From Methylovorus mays (GTDB lineage Bacteria; Pseudomonadota; Gammaproteobacteria; Burkholderiales; Methylophilaceae): DNA of 64,000 bases. Of the stretch, positions 45,182 to 53,875 are shown one piece after another; position 1 is the stretch's first letter, and every line of letters begins with the position of its first letter. Both the position numbers and the translations under genes were made by a program. The notes beneath the pieces are model-generated. The model saw only the letters and a list, made by a program, of their open reading frames with translations. It was not told the origin of the DNA and did not search any database. The DNA is taken from positions 434,001-498,000 of the forward strand of contig NZ_JAJAVG010000004.1 of assembly GCF_020531915.1 (NCBI RefSeq), in the 5' to 3' direction.

Positions 45182-45711
45182 GCGCCATTGCCAGCCTCAG
45201 CCAGCTAAATCGCCAGCTCGGCTACAAGCTGCTGGTCATTGTCGCCATGGCGCTGGCATTTGCTTACGGACTGGTGCCGCTGTATGACGTGCTTTGCCGC
45301 GTCACCGGCCTGAATGGCAAGACGGAAAATGTGGCGGTAAGCGCGCAGTCACGGGTGGATGCCACGCGCTGGGTAGAAGTGAGCTTCACAAGCAATGTCA
45401 TGCCGGGGCTGGCGTGGAGCTTTCATCCAGTGCAATCCAGCATACGTGTGCATCCAGGCAAGATAGAAACCGTGACCTTCATTGCCCGCAACATGGCCAA
45501 TGAAACCGTCGCCGGGCAGGCTGTCCCCAGCGTCAGCCCGGGTAAGGCATCGGAGTATTTCAAGAAAATCGAGTGTTTTTGTTTTCAGCGACAGGATCTG
45601 AAGGCGGGCGAATCCCGTGAAATGCCGTTGCGCTTTTACGTGAGCCCGGATATTCCGGACGATGTAAAAGCCCTCACCCTGTCGTATGCGTTTTACAGTG
45701 CAATCAAATAG
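45160..45711 (+). CDS. ctaG: Cytochrome c oxidase assembly protein CtaG/Cox11
   Basis: A 183-residue copper chaperone that delivers CuB to subunit I. One N-terminal transmembrane helix (KLLVIVAMALAFAYGLVPLYDVLC, residues ~23-47) is followed by a periplasmic immunoglobulin-like domain with the copper motif KIECFCFQRQ. The C-terminus is LSYAFYSA. The start may be 45160 or the ATG at 45169. It overlaps the small upstream gene, fitting the ctaD-small protein-ctaG-ctaE order. Confidence 0.95.
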   Translation: MDAMEKISAIASLSQLNRQLGYKLLVIVAMALAFAYGLVPLYDVLCRVTGLNGKTENVAVSAQSRVDATRWVEVSFTSNVMPGLAWSFHPVQSSIRVHPGKIETVTFIARNMANETVAGQAVPSVSPGKASEYFKKIECFCFQRQDLKAGESREMPLRFYVSPDIPDDVKALTLSYAFYSAIK

Positions 45712-45823
45712 CCGCACAAGAAATAGCAACCAACGTCAGCAGCATGGAAACAGCATCAGCATTAAAACAGAAGGATTAATTAAACCAATAACACAGCATC
45801 ATCTGGCTAACAGGAGCATATGG

Positions 45824-46702
45824 ATGTCCACTCAAACGCACGACAAATACTTTGTCCCCACCCCCAGCCTTTACCCGGTGATCTTGTCCGGTGGGCTCTT
45901 GCTGCTTACCATGGGCTTCATCTTCAGCACCAACAGCTATGCCGCTGGCAAGTGGTTGATGCTGCTGGGCCTGGTGCTCATGATCAGCATGATCTTCCGC
46001 TGGTTTGCCAAAATCATTGCCGAAAGCCAGAGCGGCATGTACCGCACATGGGAGGACAAGTCATTCCGCTGGGGCATGATTGCCTTCATCTGCTCCGAGA
46101 TCGCCTTCTTTGCCGCATTTTTTGGGGCGCTGTTTTTTGCACGCATTATCTCGGTACCTGAGCTGGCCAGCTTTGATCCGGCCTTTACCATGTACAAGGA
46201 TTTTGTCGCGACCTGGCCTTCCGCCGGGCCTGGCGGTCACGTGCTGGGGCGCGATTACCAGCCAGCGCAATTCACCCCCATGGGGGCATGGGGCATCCCC
46301 GCCATCAACACCCTGATCCTGCTCAGCTCCGGCGTCACGGTCACCTGGGCACATTGGGGCCTGCTCAAAAACAACCGCAGGCAGCTGGTATGGGGCTTGT
46401 TTTTCACTATTGCCTTGGGCTTGGCCTTTATCGGCCTGCAGGCCTTCGAATATCACCATGCCTATACCGAGTTGGGGCTGACCCTGGGCGCCGGTGTATA
46501 TGGCAGCACCTTTTTCATGCTGACTGGCTTTCACGGCTTTCACGTCACGCTGGGGACGCTCATGCTGATCGTGATCTGGCTGCGCAGCATCAAGGGGCAC
46601 TTCACGCCCGAGCATCACTTCGGCTTTGAAGGCGTTGCCTGGTACTGGCACTTTGTGGACGTGGTGTGGCTGGGGTTGTTCGTATTTGTTTACTGGCTTT
46701 AA
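45824..46702 (+). CDS. ctaE: Cytochrome c oxidase subunit III
   Basis: A 292-residue subunit with seven hydrophobic segments. Conserved blocks: HDKYFVPTPSLYPVILSGG, MYRTWEDKSFRWGMIAFICSEIAFFAAFF, VTWAHWGLL, and FHGFHVTLGTLMLIV followed by HHFGFEGVAWYWHFVDVVW near the end. Subunit III stabilises subunit I and proton uptake. CAGGAG lies eight bases before the ATG at 45824. The 112 bases after ctaG are AT-rich, without a clear terminator. Confidence 0.97.
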   Translation: MSTQTHDKYFVPTPSLYPVILSGGLLLLTMGFIFSTNSYAAGKWLMLLGLVLMISMIFRWFAKIIAESQSGMYRTWEDKSFRWGMIAFICSEIAFFAAFFGALFFARIISVPELASFDPAFTMYKDFVATWPSAGPGGHVLGRDYQPAQFTPMGAWGIPAINTLILLSSGVTVTWAHWGLLKNNRRQLVWGLFFTIALGLAFIGLQAFEYHHAYTELGLTLGAGVYGSTFFMLTGFHGFHVTLGTLMLIVIWLRSIKGHFTPEHHFGFEGVAWYWHFVDVVWLGLFVFVYWL

Positions 46703-46710
46703 TACGGCCT

Positions 46711-46757
46711 GCTTTTATACCGGGCAGCTTAATGCCCGATCACCCCGGTATAAAAGC
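46711..46757. terminator. Nested inverted repeats between ctaE and the DUF2909 gene
   Basis: Outer perfect 14-bp arms (46711-46724, GCTTTTATACCGGG; 46744-46757). An inner pair CGGGCA/TGCCCG (46721-46726, 46733-46738) shares four bases with the outer left arm, so the two stems compete. It lies in the gap between convergent genes and runs into the last codons of the DUF2909 gene. It probably ends transcription from both sides. Confidence 0.6.
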
Positions 46758-46923
46758 CCAGCATCAGCAAGAGAAACAAACCCAGGGAAAGGGCAATGCG
46801 CAAAGTGAGCGCCTTGATGGTGGCCTGCCCTTGCCCCTTGTTTCTCACCAGTGAAAACAGGGCGTAAAACAGGCTGCCAACGATAAGTACCAGCATGACA
46901 ACGATAGCGAGCTTAATCAACAT
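46729..46923 (-). CDS. DUF2909 twin-transmembrane small protein
   Basis: A 64-residue protein with two hydrophobic helices (residues ~3-25 and ~42-60) joined by a basic loop RNKGQGQATIKALTLR. This matches the twin transmembrane/DUF2909 family found inside cytochrome oxidase loci between ctaE and the SURF1 gene, usually on the opposite strand as here. Function is unknown; a role in oxidase assembly is suggested only by context. Its start region overlaps the upstream open frame of SURF1. Confidence 0.82.
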   Translation of the reverse strand: MLIKLAIVVMLVLIVGSLFYALFSLVRNKGQGQATIKALTLRIALSLGLFLLLMLGFYTGVIGH

Positions 46924-47740
46924 GGCGATGTCCAGGTCAGGTTTTAATCAGTATGGATGGGGTCAGCTTATTTTGCAATTTCCAATAAAAACAAGGCAGC
47001 GCTATCGTTTTTCTCCGCGTATTCCCGGCGCATTGATCACTCTTTTCTGCATGGCGATATGCATCAAGCTCGGCCTGTGGCAATACGATAAAGCCCAGCA
47101 AAAACAGGCATTGCAGGCCTTGTACTCACAATACCTTCATGCCGAGCCTGGCCCATTGCCTTTGCATCTGAAGAATGCCGAGGAATTACGTTACCAGCGC
47201 GTCACCGTCGAAGGCGAATACGAGCCGCGCTATCAGATATTTCTGGACAATCAGGTCAGCCATGAGCAGGCGGGTTACCACGTCATCACGCCGCTGCGCA
47301 TTCATGGTAGCCAGCAATATGTGCTGGTCAATCGCGGCTGGATCCCGGCCATGGCCGAGCATAGTGAATTACCACAGGTAAAAACGCCCAGCGGCCTGCA
47401 ACAAGTGACAGGGCAAGTATGGGTGCCTGCCACCCGGTATTACACCCTGGGGAAAAGCGACCCCATGCACTGGGACGCCGTGTGGCAAAACATGGACATG
47501 CAACGCTACGCCGCCCTGGTACCGTTTGCCATCAGTCCGGTGATCGTCCGGCTCGATGCGGATAGCCAGGCCGGGGGATTTGACCGCGACTGGCCGCAAC
47601 CGGCAGAACGCATCGGCATGCATTTGAGCTATGCCTATCAATGGTTTGGCTTTGCATTCGCCGCCTTGGCCATTTATCTCTACCTCAGCGTGGTACCCGT
47701 CCGCTCACCAACTCCACCACAAGAAAAGCCAGCCTCATGA
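46922..47740 (+). CDS. SURF1 family cytochrome oxidase biogenesis protein
   Basis: A 272-residue inner-membrane protein needed for heme a insertion into subunit I. One N-terminal helix (IPGALITLFCMAICIKLGLWQYDKA) carries the SURF1 opening LGLWQ. The periplasmic domain has YRVTVEGEY-type sequence (RYQRVTVEGEYEPRYQIFLDN), YHVITPLRI and VLVNRGWIP. A C-terminal helix has YAYQWFGFAFAALAIYLYL. The start is uncertain: in-frame ATGs at 46895, 46922 and 46928 all overlap or abut the divergent DUF2909 start. Its stop overlaps the next start (ATGA at 47737). Confidence 0.9.
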   Translation: MAMSRSGFNQYGWGQLILQFPIKTRQRYRFSPRIPGALITLFCMAICIKLGLWQYDKAQQKQALQALYSQYLHAEPGPLPLHLKNAEELRYQRVTVEGEYEPRYQIFLDNQVSHEQAGYHVITPLRIHGSQQYVLVNRGWIPAMAEHSELPQVKTPSGLQQVTGQVWVPATRYYTLGKSDPMHWDAVWQNMDMQRYAALVPFAISPVIVRLDADSQAGGFDRDWPQPAERIGMHLSYAYQWFGFAFAALAIYLYLSVVPVRSPTPPQEKPAS

Positions 47741-48399
47741 CCATGGCCAAGACCTCGTTCGATTCTTCGATAGCCAACACCTCCAGCCAAGCTGTTTCAG
47801 GATGGTCGCAAGGGCGCAAGATGCTGTTCTGGATGCTGGTATTTTTCACCCTGCCCCTGCTCGTGGTGGCCGCCATGTATGGGCTGGACTGGCATCCCAA
47901 TGGTCGCAGCCATGGCACTCTGGTCTCGCCATTAAAACCGTTGCCGCCCCCCGCTGGCATACAGGATATGCGCGAGGCTGCGGTGCCAGCCACCCTGTGG
48001 CGCGACAAATGGAGCATGGTCTACATTGCCGAGCCATGCCGCGAGGCATGCGAAGAGCGCTTGCATCTCATGCGGCAAATCCATGTATCCATGGATAAAA
48101 ACATGGGGCGGGTACAGCGTATCCTGATTTCCAGCGACGCCAATCTGCAGGCGATGCAGGCCCGCTACCCCGACCTCATCATTCTGCATGCGCCATCCAG
48201 CGCCATTCAGGCTTATGCGCAGCACTTCCAGATCGCTGGAGCCCCATCGACAAACCATGAAGCGCCAATCACTGATGACAACACGATTTATCTGGTCGAC
48301 CCACTGGCGAACCTGATGATGTATTTCCCCGCCAGCCTGGCGCCACGGGATATTCGGGCCGATATTGCCCGCCTGCTCAATTATGCGTGGGCGGGCTAA
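47737..48399 (+). CDS. Membrane-anchored SCO-like protein of the cox locus
   Basis: A 220-residue protein with one N-terminal transmembrane helix (residues ~28-48: KMLFWMLVFFTLPLLVVAAMYGL) and a periplasmic domain of thioredoxin-like layout. It has a CxxxC pair in AEPCREACEERL, spaced as in SCO copper chaperones (CPxxCP) but without the prolines, then RVQRILIS, DLIILHAP and YLVDPLANLMMYFP. Similar genes sit between SURF1 and ctaA in many proteobacterial cox loci and lack a tested role. Copper or thiol handling is inferred. It is translationally coupled to the SURF1 gene and has three bases to ctaA. Confidence 0.7.
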   Translation: MTMAKTSFDSSIANTSSQAVSGWSQGRKMLFWMLVFFTLPLLVVAAMYGLDWHPNGRSHGTLVSPLKPLPPPAGIQDMREAAVPATLWRDKWSMVYIAEPCREACEERLHLMRQIHVSMDKNMGRVQRILISSDANLQAMQARYPDLIILHAPSSAIQAYAQHFQIAGAPSTNHEAPITDDNTIYLVDPLANLMMYFPASLAPRDIRADIARLLNYAWAG

Positions 48400-48402
48400 G
48401 GC

Positions 48403-49407
48403 ATGGTCGCCGCACTCTGGTTTAAACGTTTGATATTGCTGGCCCCGCTGCTGGCGCTCACCGTGGTCGGCCTCGGCGCCTACGTTCGGCTGTCAGATGC
48501 CGGCCTTGGCTGCCCGGACTGGCCTGGCTGCTATGGGCAATTAAGCGTGCCGCAACACCCGGCCGATCTCGCGGCAGCCGCCAGCGCCTATCCGGACAAG
48601 CCGCTGGAGCAGCACAAAGCCTGGAAGGAAATGCTGCATCGCTATCTGGCAGGGACATTGGGGCTGGTGATACTAGGGCTGTGCGTGCTGGGCTGGCGCG
48701 GGCGCGTTTATTTATCGATCTCGCCATGGCTAGCCACACTGACAACTGCTTTGGTGGCGTTACAAGCCATGCTGGGCATGTGGACCGTGACCTTGCTGCT
48801 GAAACCTGCGGTGGTGTCCGCTCATCTGCTGGGTGGCATGCTGACATTGGCGCTTCTGGTATGGATGGCGCATCGGCATTGGGGACGTATCGCCAGCTCG
48901 CAAATCACGGCCTCCTCTCGCTGGTGGATCAGGGCAGCGGTGCTGGTCGTACTGGTGCAGATCATTCTCGGTGGATGGACCAGCGCCAACTATGCCGCGC
49001 TGGCGTGTACGGATTTCCCAGCATGCCAGAGCAACTGGATACCGTCACTCAACTATGCAGATGCCTATCATATGTTGCGCGAACTCGGCCAAGGGCCCGA
49101 TGGTGGCGCATTGTCAGCGGATGCGCTGGTAACCATACAGTGGACACACCGGCTAGGAGCCTTGGTCACCCTGCTGGTCTGCGGCACGCTGGCGCTCAGC
49201 CTGTTGAATAAAGGCACGCTTACAAAAATCGCGCTGGTGCTGCTGCTTTTGCTGATCTGCCAGATCAGCCTGGGCATTGCCAATGTGTTGCTACGGCTGC
49301 CCTTGGTACTGGCGGTCGGCCATAATGTATTCGCCGCTTTGCTACTCAGCACGCTGGTCGTGCTCAATTCCACCATCACCCCACTCAAACAGCCTGAGGA
49401 GACATGA
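48403..49407 (+). CDS. ctaA: Heme A synthase CtaA/Cox15
   Basis: A 334-residue eight-helix membrane enzyme that oxidises the C8 methyl of heme O to give heme A. Typical opening: GAYVRLSDAGLGCPDWPGCYGQ with the cysteine pair, followed by HKAWKEMLHRYLAGTLGL, the second-half repeat GGWTSANYAALACTDFPACQ and IQWTHRLGA with conserved histidines. It lies directly before ctaB, the enzyme that makes its substrate. Confidence 0.96.
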   Translation: MVAALWFKRLILLAPLLALTVVGLGAYVRLSDAGLGCPDWPGCYGQLSVPQHPADLAAAASAYPDKPLEQHKAWKEMLHRYLAGTLGLVILGLCVLGWRGRVYLSISPWLATLTTALVALQAMLGMWTVTLLLKPAVVSAHLLGGMLTLALLVWMAHRHWGRIASSQITASSRWWIRAAVLVVLVQIILGGWTSANYAALACTDFPACQSNWIPSLNYADAYHMLRELGQGPDGGALSADALVTIQWTHRLGALVTLLVCGTLALSLLNKGTLTKIALVLLLLLICQISLGIANVLLRLPLVLAVGHNVFAALLLSTLVVLNSTITPLKQPEET

Positions 49408-49408
49408 C

Positions 49409-50314
49409 ATGGCCCATGCTATCGCATTGAATATCCAGGAAATCCGCGTCAGTCTGCGAAGCTTCTTCATGATGTGCAAGCCGCGGGTGAGTGCGCTGAT
49501 TGTATTTACCGCCATGATAGGGATGTTCATGGCGACGCCGCATCTGCCACCGCTGGACGTGTTGATCGCCGCGACGCTGGGCATCGCCATGACATCGGGG
49601 GCGGCGGCAGCCTTCAACTGCATCATCGAGCAGAAGATAGATGCCCGCATGGCCCGCACCCGTCACCGACCTCTCCCCACCGGTCAGGTCAGCACGCGGC
49701 AAACTCTGGTATTGGCTACCTTGCTGGGGTTCGCCGGGCTGAGCCTGCTTTATGCCATGGTCAACCCGCTCACCATGTGGCTGACCTTCGGCACATTGCT
49801 CGGTTACGCCGTGATCTACACCGTGTTTCTCAAGCCCGCCACCCCGCTCAACATTGTCATCGGCGGCGCATCCGGGGCCATGCCGCCCATTCTGGGCTGG
49901 GCCGCCATCAACAATGTCATTTCGCCCGAAGCGCTGATCATGTTCCTCATCATCTTCGCCTGGACCCCCCCGCACTTCTGGGCACTGGCGCTGTATCGCC
50001 GCGAAGAATACGCCAAGGTCGGTATCCCCATGCTGCCGGTGACACATGGTGTGCAGTTCACCTTGCTGCATATCGTGCTCTACACCATCATTCTGGTCAC
50101 CATCACCTTCATCCCTTACAGCATGGGCATGAGCCACCTGATTTACCTTATCTCGGCCGTGGTGCTCAATCTGATCTTCATGGTGTATGTGGTGGCGCTG
50201 TATGCAGAATACTCGGACGCGCTCGCCAAACGCACGTTTCGCTATTCCATCACCTACCTGACACTGCTGTTTGCCGCACTCATGCTCGACCATTACTGGG
50301 TGCTAGAATGGTAA
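49409..50314 (+). CDS. ctaB: Protoheme IX farnesyltransferase (heme O synthase)
   Basis: A 301-residue UbiA-family prenyltransferase that adds farnesyl to heme B. Signature: KPRVSALIVFTAMIGMF, then the aspartate-rich site AAAFNCIIEQKIDARMARTRHRPLP in two parts, and the second site around YRREEYAKVGIPMLPVTHG. Nine hydrophobic segments are evident. GAGGAGA lies eight bases before the ATG at 49409, which decides the start over the longer frame inside ctaA. Confidence 0.97.
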   Translation: MAHAIALNIQEIRVSLRSFFMMCKPRVSALIVFTAMIGMFMATPHLPPLDVLIAATLGIAMTSGAAAAFNCIIEQKIDARMARTRHRPLPTGQVSTRQTLVLATLLGFAGLSLLYAMVNPLTMWLTFGTLLGYAVIYTVFLKPATPLNIVIGGASGAMPPILGWAAINNVISPEALIMFLIIFAWTPPHFWALALYRREEYAKVGIPMLPVTHGVQFTLLHIVLYTIILVTITFIPYSMGMSHLIYLISAVVLNLIFMVYVVALYAEYSDALAKRTFRYSITYLTLLFAALMLDHYWVLEW

Positions 50315-50339
50315 ATTATCTGTTTTGAGGAAGTCGCCA

Positions 50340-50918
50340 ATGCTGGTCAGAGCCCTGATGCTGTGCCTGATGCTGGCATGCCTGAGTGCATGCAAACCAC
50401 AGCCGAAAGAAGCCTTTGAAGCAACGGATATCACGGGCGCCGACTTTGCATCCGGCCTCCATTTAACTGACCACCACGGCAAACCGGCCAGCCTCAAGGA
50501 CTTCAAAGGCAAGCTCGTTGTGCTGTTTTTTGGGTATACCCACTGCCCGGACGTCTGCCCCACCACCATGTCGGATCTGGCGCAGGCCATGAAACTGCTG
50601 GGCAAGGATGCTGACCAGGTGCAAGTGCTGTTTGTGACACTGGATCCGGCACGCGATACGCCGGATGTACTGGCGAAATATGTGCCCTATTTTGACCCGC
50701 GCTTTTTAGGATTGTATGGCAGCGAAGCCGACATTGCCGAGACCGCCCATCACTTCAAGATCAGCGCCAGCAAGCAACCGCCCGATGCCCGCGGCAACTA
50801 CAGCATAGACCATAGCGCTGGCACCTATGTCTATGATAAACAAGGAAAGATAAGACTTTATTTCAACTACGGCGCCTCGCCAGCCATGATGGCGCACGAT
50901 CTCCGCCTCTTGATGTAA
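50340..50918 (+). CDS. SCO1/SenC copper chaperone lipoprotein
   Basis: A 192-residue lipoprotein (LSAC lipobox, Cys near residue 18). The thioredoxin-like fold has the copper site CPDVCP in FFGYTHCPDVCPTTMSD and the distal His ligand in IDHSAGTYVYD. SCO proteins metallate the CuA centre of subunit II. It is the last gene of the oxidase cluster. GAGGAAG seven bases upstream fixes the ATG at 50340. It is followed by a small hairpin. Confidence 0.95.
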   Translation: MLVRALMLCLMLACLSACKPQPKEAFEATDITGADFASGLHLTDHHGKPASLKDFKGKLVVLFFGYTHCPDVCPTTMSDLAQAMKLLGKDADQVQVLFVTLDPARDTPDVLAKYVPYFDPRFLGLYGSEADIAETAHHFKISASKQPPDARGNYSIDHSAGTYVYDKQGKIRLYFNYGASPAMMAHDLRLLM

Positions 50919-50933
50919 ACCGCTGGCTTCAAT

Positions 50934-50953
50934 CATGGCTGTTTCAAGCCATG
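50934..50953. terminator. Short hairpin between convergent sco and adhesin-E-like genes
   Basis: 7-bp arms CATGGCT (50934-50940) and AGCCATG (50947-50953) with a 6-nt loop, in the 39-base gap between convergent genes. It has no T-run. Confidence 0.35.
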
Positions 50954-50957
50954 CTGA

Positions 50958-51398
50958 TCAAGGCCGCACCATGCGGCGCACCTGGCAAGTCAGCGTTCCC
51001 ACTTTGTAGCCTGCAGATTGCGGCGCCACCGGCACAAACGCATCCTCGCCCTTGCCCTTGTTCAGCAGCTCGCCCTTGACGCCGTAATACATGAACTCGC
51101 GCAAGCGGAAGGCATGTTTCACACAGTCAAACTCAAAGCGCGCGCGTTTTTCCGCATACTTGATACCCGCTGCAGCACCCGGCAGCTGTAGCGCAGGTTT
51201 GTACAATGTCTTGGTCCATATCGACGAGTACACATCGTCATCCGCATACGAATCCGTATCCACCCAAAGCTCGCTTCCTTCAGCGTTGCTGATGGACTCC
51301 CAATCAGCAGCCTGTGCGATGCCACATCCCCAGACCACGGCAGCTATCACTAGCGCAAGGTTCACCCCAATACGTTTACAACCACTCATAGCGTTCAT
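50958..51398 (-). CDS. Surface-adhesin E-like secreted protein
   Basis: A 146-residue exported protein. The signal peptide ends GIAQA|AD. The mature part is WESISNAEGSELWVDTDSY, IWTKTLY and AEKRARFEFDCVKHAFRLREFMYYG, with a second Cys near the end (LTCQVRR) that could form a disulfide. The pattern fits the small surface-adhesin E-like beta-barrel family, which is common and uncharacterised in betaproteobacteria. The ATG at 51398 is chosen; an ATG at 51389 is also possible, and the longer frame to 51452 spoils the signal peptide. Confidence 0.72.
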   Translation of the reverse strand: MNAMSGCKRIGVNLALVIAAVVWGCGIAQAADWESISNAEGSELWVDTDSYADDDVYSSIWTKTLYKPALQLPGAAAGIKYAEKRARFEFDCVKHAFRLREFMYYGVKGELLNKGKGEDAFVPVAPQSAGYKVGTLTCQVRRMVRP

Positions 51399-51741
51399 GC
51401 CAATCCAATGCGAGAAACCGTAGTGTACACGGCGCAAAAGCCGGTCTGGCAACGTGCCGGAAAATTTTGCATGGCGGATGATGAGCCTGATTTATGCAGC
51501 CGCACGCCATGCTGACTGCCGCATCCCGCTGCATCATGCCGCCCCCGTCACACTTTGTTGACTCCCCATTTGCCGTAAGGCTCAAGTAAGCATCCCGCAT
51601 CAAACTAGCTTCCATAGCACAGCCTGATTGCCATTGCATGCAAAAAAAAAACGCATTCAAATCAGCAGGCTGGCGAGAGTTCTCGCAGATATGGAAGCAC
51701 ATGACTTTCGCATAACGAATATCAAAATGGACGTTTGCATA

Positions 51742-52419
51742 ATGCTGTTTATTGTGGATTTTGACGGCACGATCTCGAAGAAAGACACGATCGATGCCTT
51801 GCTGGAAAAGTTTGCCCCCGCGAGTTGGGAGGATATCGAGCAATCCTGGTTACGCGGCGAAATAGATGCCATGGAATGCATGTCACGGCAGATTGGGATG
51901 GTGCGCGGTAACCGCGATGCACTGGATGCATTTTTCCGGCAGATCGAGCTGGACCAGGGCTTTGTGCCTTTTTATGAATATGCCTCGCGTTTTGGCGAGG
52001 TGATTGTCGCCAGTGATGGTATCGATCATGCCATCCACATGGCGTTCCGGCACTCCGGTTTCCCAGCTGTCCAGATTTTTTCCAATCGCCTTGATTTTAC
52101 GTCTGAAGGCATTGCCATCCGTTTTCCCAATCGCCGGGCCGATTGCCAGGGCGGCAACGGCAATTGCAAATGCGCGATTGCCCGTGAACAGTCCGCCATC
52201 TCCGGCGGCCCGGTGATTCTGATCGGCGACGGCAAATCGGATGCCTGCATTGCGCGGCAAGCCGATGTGGTCTTCGCCAAAGGCAAGCTGATTGATTACT
52301 GCCAACAGCAGGATATTCCCTATCACCCCTTCTCCACTTTCAAGGACGTTCTGGAGGCCCTTCGTAGCTGGCCTTTGGAGCACAACGCATTCCCAACCGC
52401 TATTCACGTTAAAGGATAA
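51742..52419 (+). CDS. HAD-superfamily phosphatase (MtnX/SerB-like)
   Basis: A 225-residue phosphatase. Motif I FIVDFDGTIS has catalytic D6 and D8, motif II is EVIVASDG, motif III is a Lys in the cap-proximal region, and motif IV VILIGDGKSDACIARQADVVFAK supplies GDGxSD. The general pattern is HAD-IB, like phosphoserine or DKMTP-1-P phosphatases. No methionine-salvage gene is adjacent. It sits 11 bases before the aminotransferase, so a role in the downstream biosynthetic operon is more likely than salvage. A central Cys-rich loop (RRADCQGGNGNCKCAIA) is unusual. The start is uncertain, with ATGs at 51727 and 51742. Confidence 0.82.
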   Translation: MLFIVDFDGTISKKDTIDALLEKFAPASWEDIEQSWLRGEIDAMECMSRQIGMVRGNRDALDAFFRQIELDQGFVPFYEYASRFGEVIVASDGIDHAIHMAFRHSGFPAVQIFSNRLDFTSEGIAIRFPNRRADCQGGNGNCKCAIAREQSAISGGPVILIGDGKSDACIARQADVVFAKGKLIDYCQQQDIPYHPFSTFKDVLEALRSWPLEHNAFPTAIHVKG

Positions 52420-52430
52420 CCACCGCCATC

Positions 52431-53804
52431 ATGGAAACCAAGATCATCGAAATCCTGGATAAAAACAGCAAGTACTGCTCTCACGGGGATACCGTCAACT
52501 ATGCCGACCCACCCAAAGTGTTCGAAGGCTGTGACGGCAGCTTTTTGTTTGATGAGCGCGGCACGCCCTATCTGGACTGGCAGATGTGGTATTCCGCCGT
52601 CAACTTTGGCTACAAGAACAAGCGCATTGCCGACACGCTGAAAAAACAGATTGATACGCTGCCTCAGCTTGCCAGCCAGTATCTGCACCGCGAGAAAGTC
52701 GAGCTTGCCGAAATCGTATGCAAGTACATGGAAGACAAATACGGCGTCAAAGGCCGGGTGCACTTCAATGTGGGCGGTGCGCAGGCGATTGAAGATTCGC
52801 TCAAGGTTGTGCGCAACCATACCGGCAAAACCCACCAGTTTGCCTTCATGGGCGGCTATCACGGCCGCACCCTGGGTGCCTCGGCCATTACCTCCAGCTA
52901 CCGTTATCGCCGTCGCTTTGGCAATTTTGCCGATCGCGCGCACTTCGTGCCCTACCCTTACTGCTTCCGCTGCCCGTATGACCTGAAAGTGGAAAGCTGC
53001 GATACCTATTGCCACAAGGAATTTGAAAAACTGTTCGATACCGAATACCAATCGGTGTGGGATGAAAAATCCAAACAGTGCGAATTCGGTGCCTTTTACA
53101 TCGAGCCCATGCAAGGTACCGGCGGCTACATCATCCCGCCCGAGGGCTACATGAAAAAGCTGCAGGAATCGCTGAAGAAACGCAATGTGCTGTTGGTGGC
53201 GGATGAGATTCAGATGGGCGTCTATCGCACCGGCAAGCTGTGGTCTTGGGAAAACTTCGACATCGTCCCCGACATCTTCGTCTTCGGCAAAGCCATCACC
53301 AATGGCCTGAATCCACTCTCCGGCATCTGGGCGCGTGAGGAATTGATCTCCCCCGAGAAATTCCCGCCGGGCTCCACCCATTCCACATTTGCCTCCAATC
53401 CGCTCGGCACCTCGGTCGCGCTGGAAGTGTTGAAGATGACGCAGGAGGCCGACTTTGAACCGCATGTGCGGCAACGCGGCGCCTATTTCCTCAAGCGCCT
53501 GCACGAACTCAAGTCGCGCTGGAAAGTGGTGGGTGATGTCAGCGGCCTGGGGCTGGCACTGCGTATCGAACTGTGCGAGAAAGACGGCTTTACCGCCAGT
53601 CGCGCACTTGCCGACCGCATGTTCAATGAAGGCCTGAAGGGCGACCTGATGGTCGACGGCAAACGCTATGGGCTGGTGCTGGATATTGGCGGCTACGAGA
53701 AAAACGTCATCACGCTGGCGCCATCGCTCATGATTTCGGAAGAAGAAATCGACCTCGGCATTCAGCTGTTTGAGCAGTTATTGCATCGTTGCGGAGCCGA
53801 GTAA
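52431..53804 (+). CDS. Class III pyridoxal-phosphate aminotransferase
   Basis: A 457-residue fold-type I aminotransferase. Visible: WQMWYSAVNFGYKN substrate region, FNVGGAQAIEDSLKVVR, FMGGYHGRTLGAS with the PLP-phosphate loop, VADEIQMGVYRTGKLW with the PLP-ring Asp, and FVFGKAITNGLNPLSG with the Schiff-base lysine K287. A cysteine-rich insert YCFRCPYDLKVESCDTYC (~180-200) resembles that of some archaeal GABA/ornithine aminotransferases and could bind a metal. Class III enzymes usually transaminate a terminal amine or ketone rather than an alpha-amino acid. It is in the operon with ACP and ketosynthase, suggesting action on a small amine or an acyl intermediate. Confidence 0.88.
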   Translation: METKIIEILDKNSKYCSHGDTVNYADPPKVFEGCDGSFLFDERGTPYLDWQMWYSAVNFGYKNKRIADTLKKQIDTLPQLASQYLHREKVELAEIVCKYMEDKYGVKGRVHFNVGGAQAIEDSLKVVRNHTGKTHQFAFMGGYHGRTLGASAITSSYRYRRRFGNFADRAHFVPYPYCFRCPYDLKVESCDTYCHKEFEKLFDTEYQSVWDEKSKQCEFGAFYIEPMQGTGGYIIPPEGYMKKLQESLKKRNVLLVADEIQMGVYRTGKLWSWENFDIVPDIFVFGKAITNGLNPLSGIWAREELISPEKFPPGSTHSTFASNPLGTSVALEVLKMTQEADFEPHVRQRGAYFLKRLHELKSRWKVVGDVSGLGLALRIELCEKDGFTASRALADRMFNEGLKGDLMVDGKRYGLVLDIGGYEKNVITLAPSLMISEEEIDLGIQLFEQLLHRCGAE

Positions 53805-53875
53805 TTGCAAGCCGACCTCCACATGCAAGCCCTCATGCCCCGCCTCCAGGCGCATGCTGAACAAGGACATGCAGC

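Noticed and set aside
46895-46921. Longest SURF1 start at 46895
   Set aside because: It would overlap the start of the divergent DUF2909 gene by 29 bases with no ribosome-binding site; a later ATG is adequate, though not certain.
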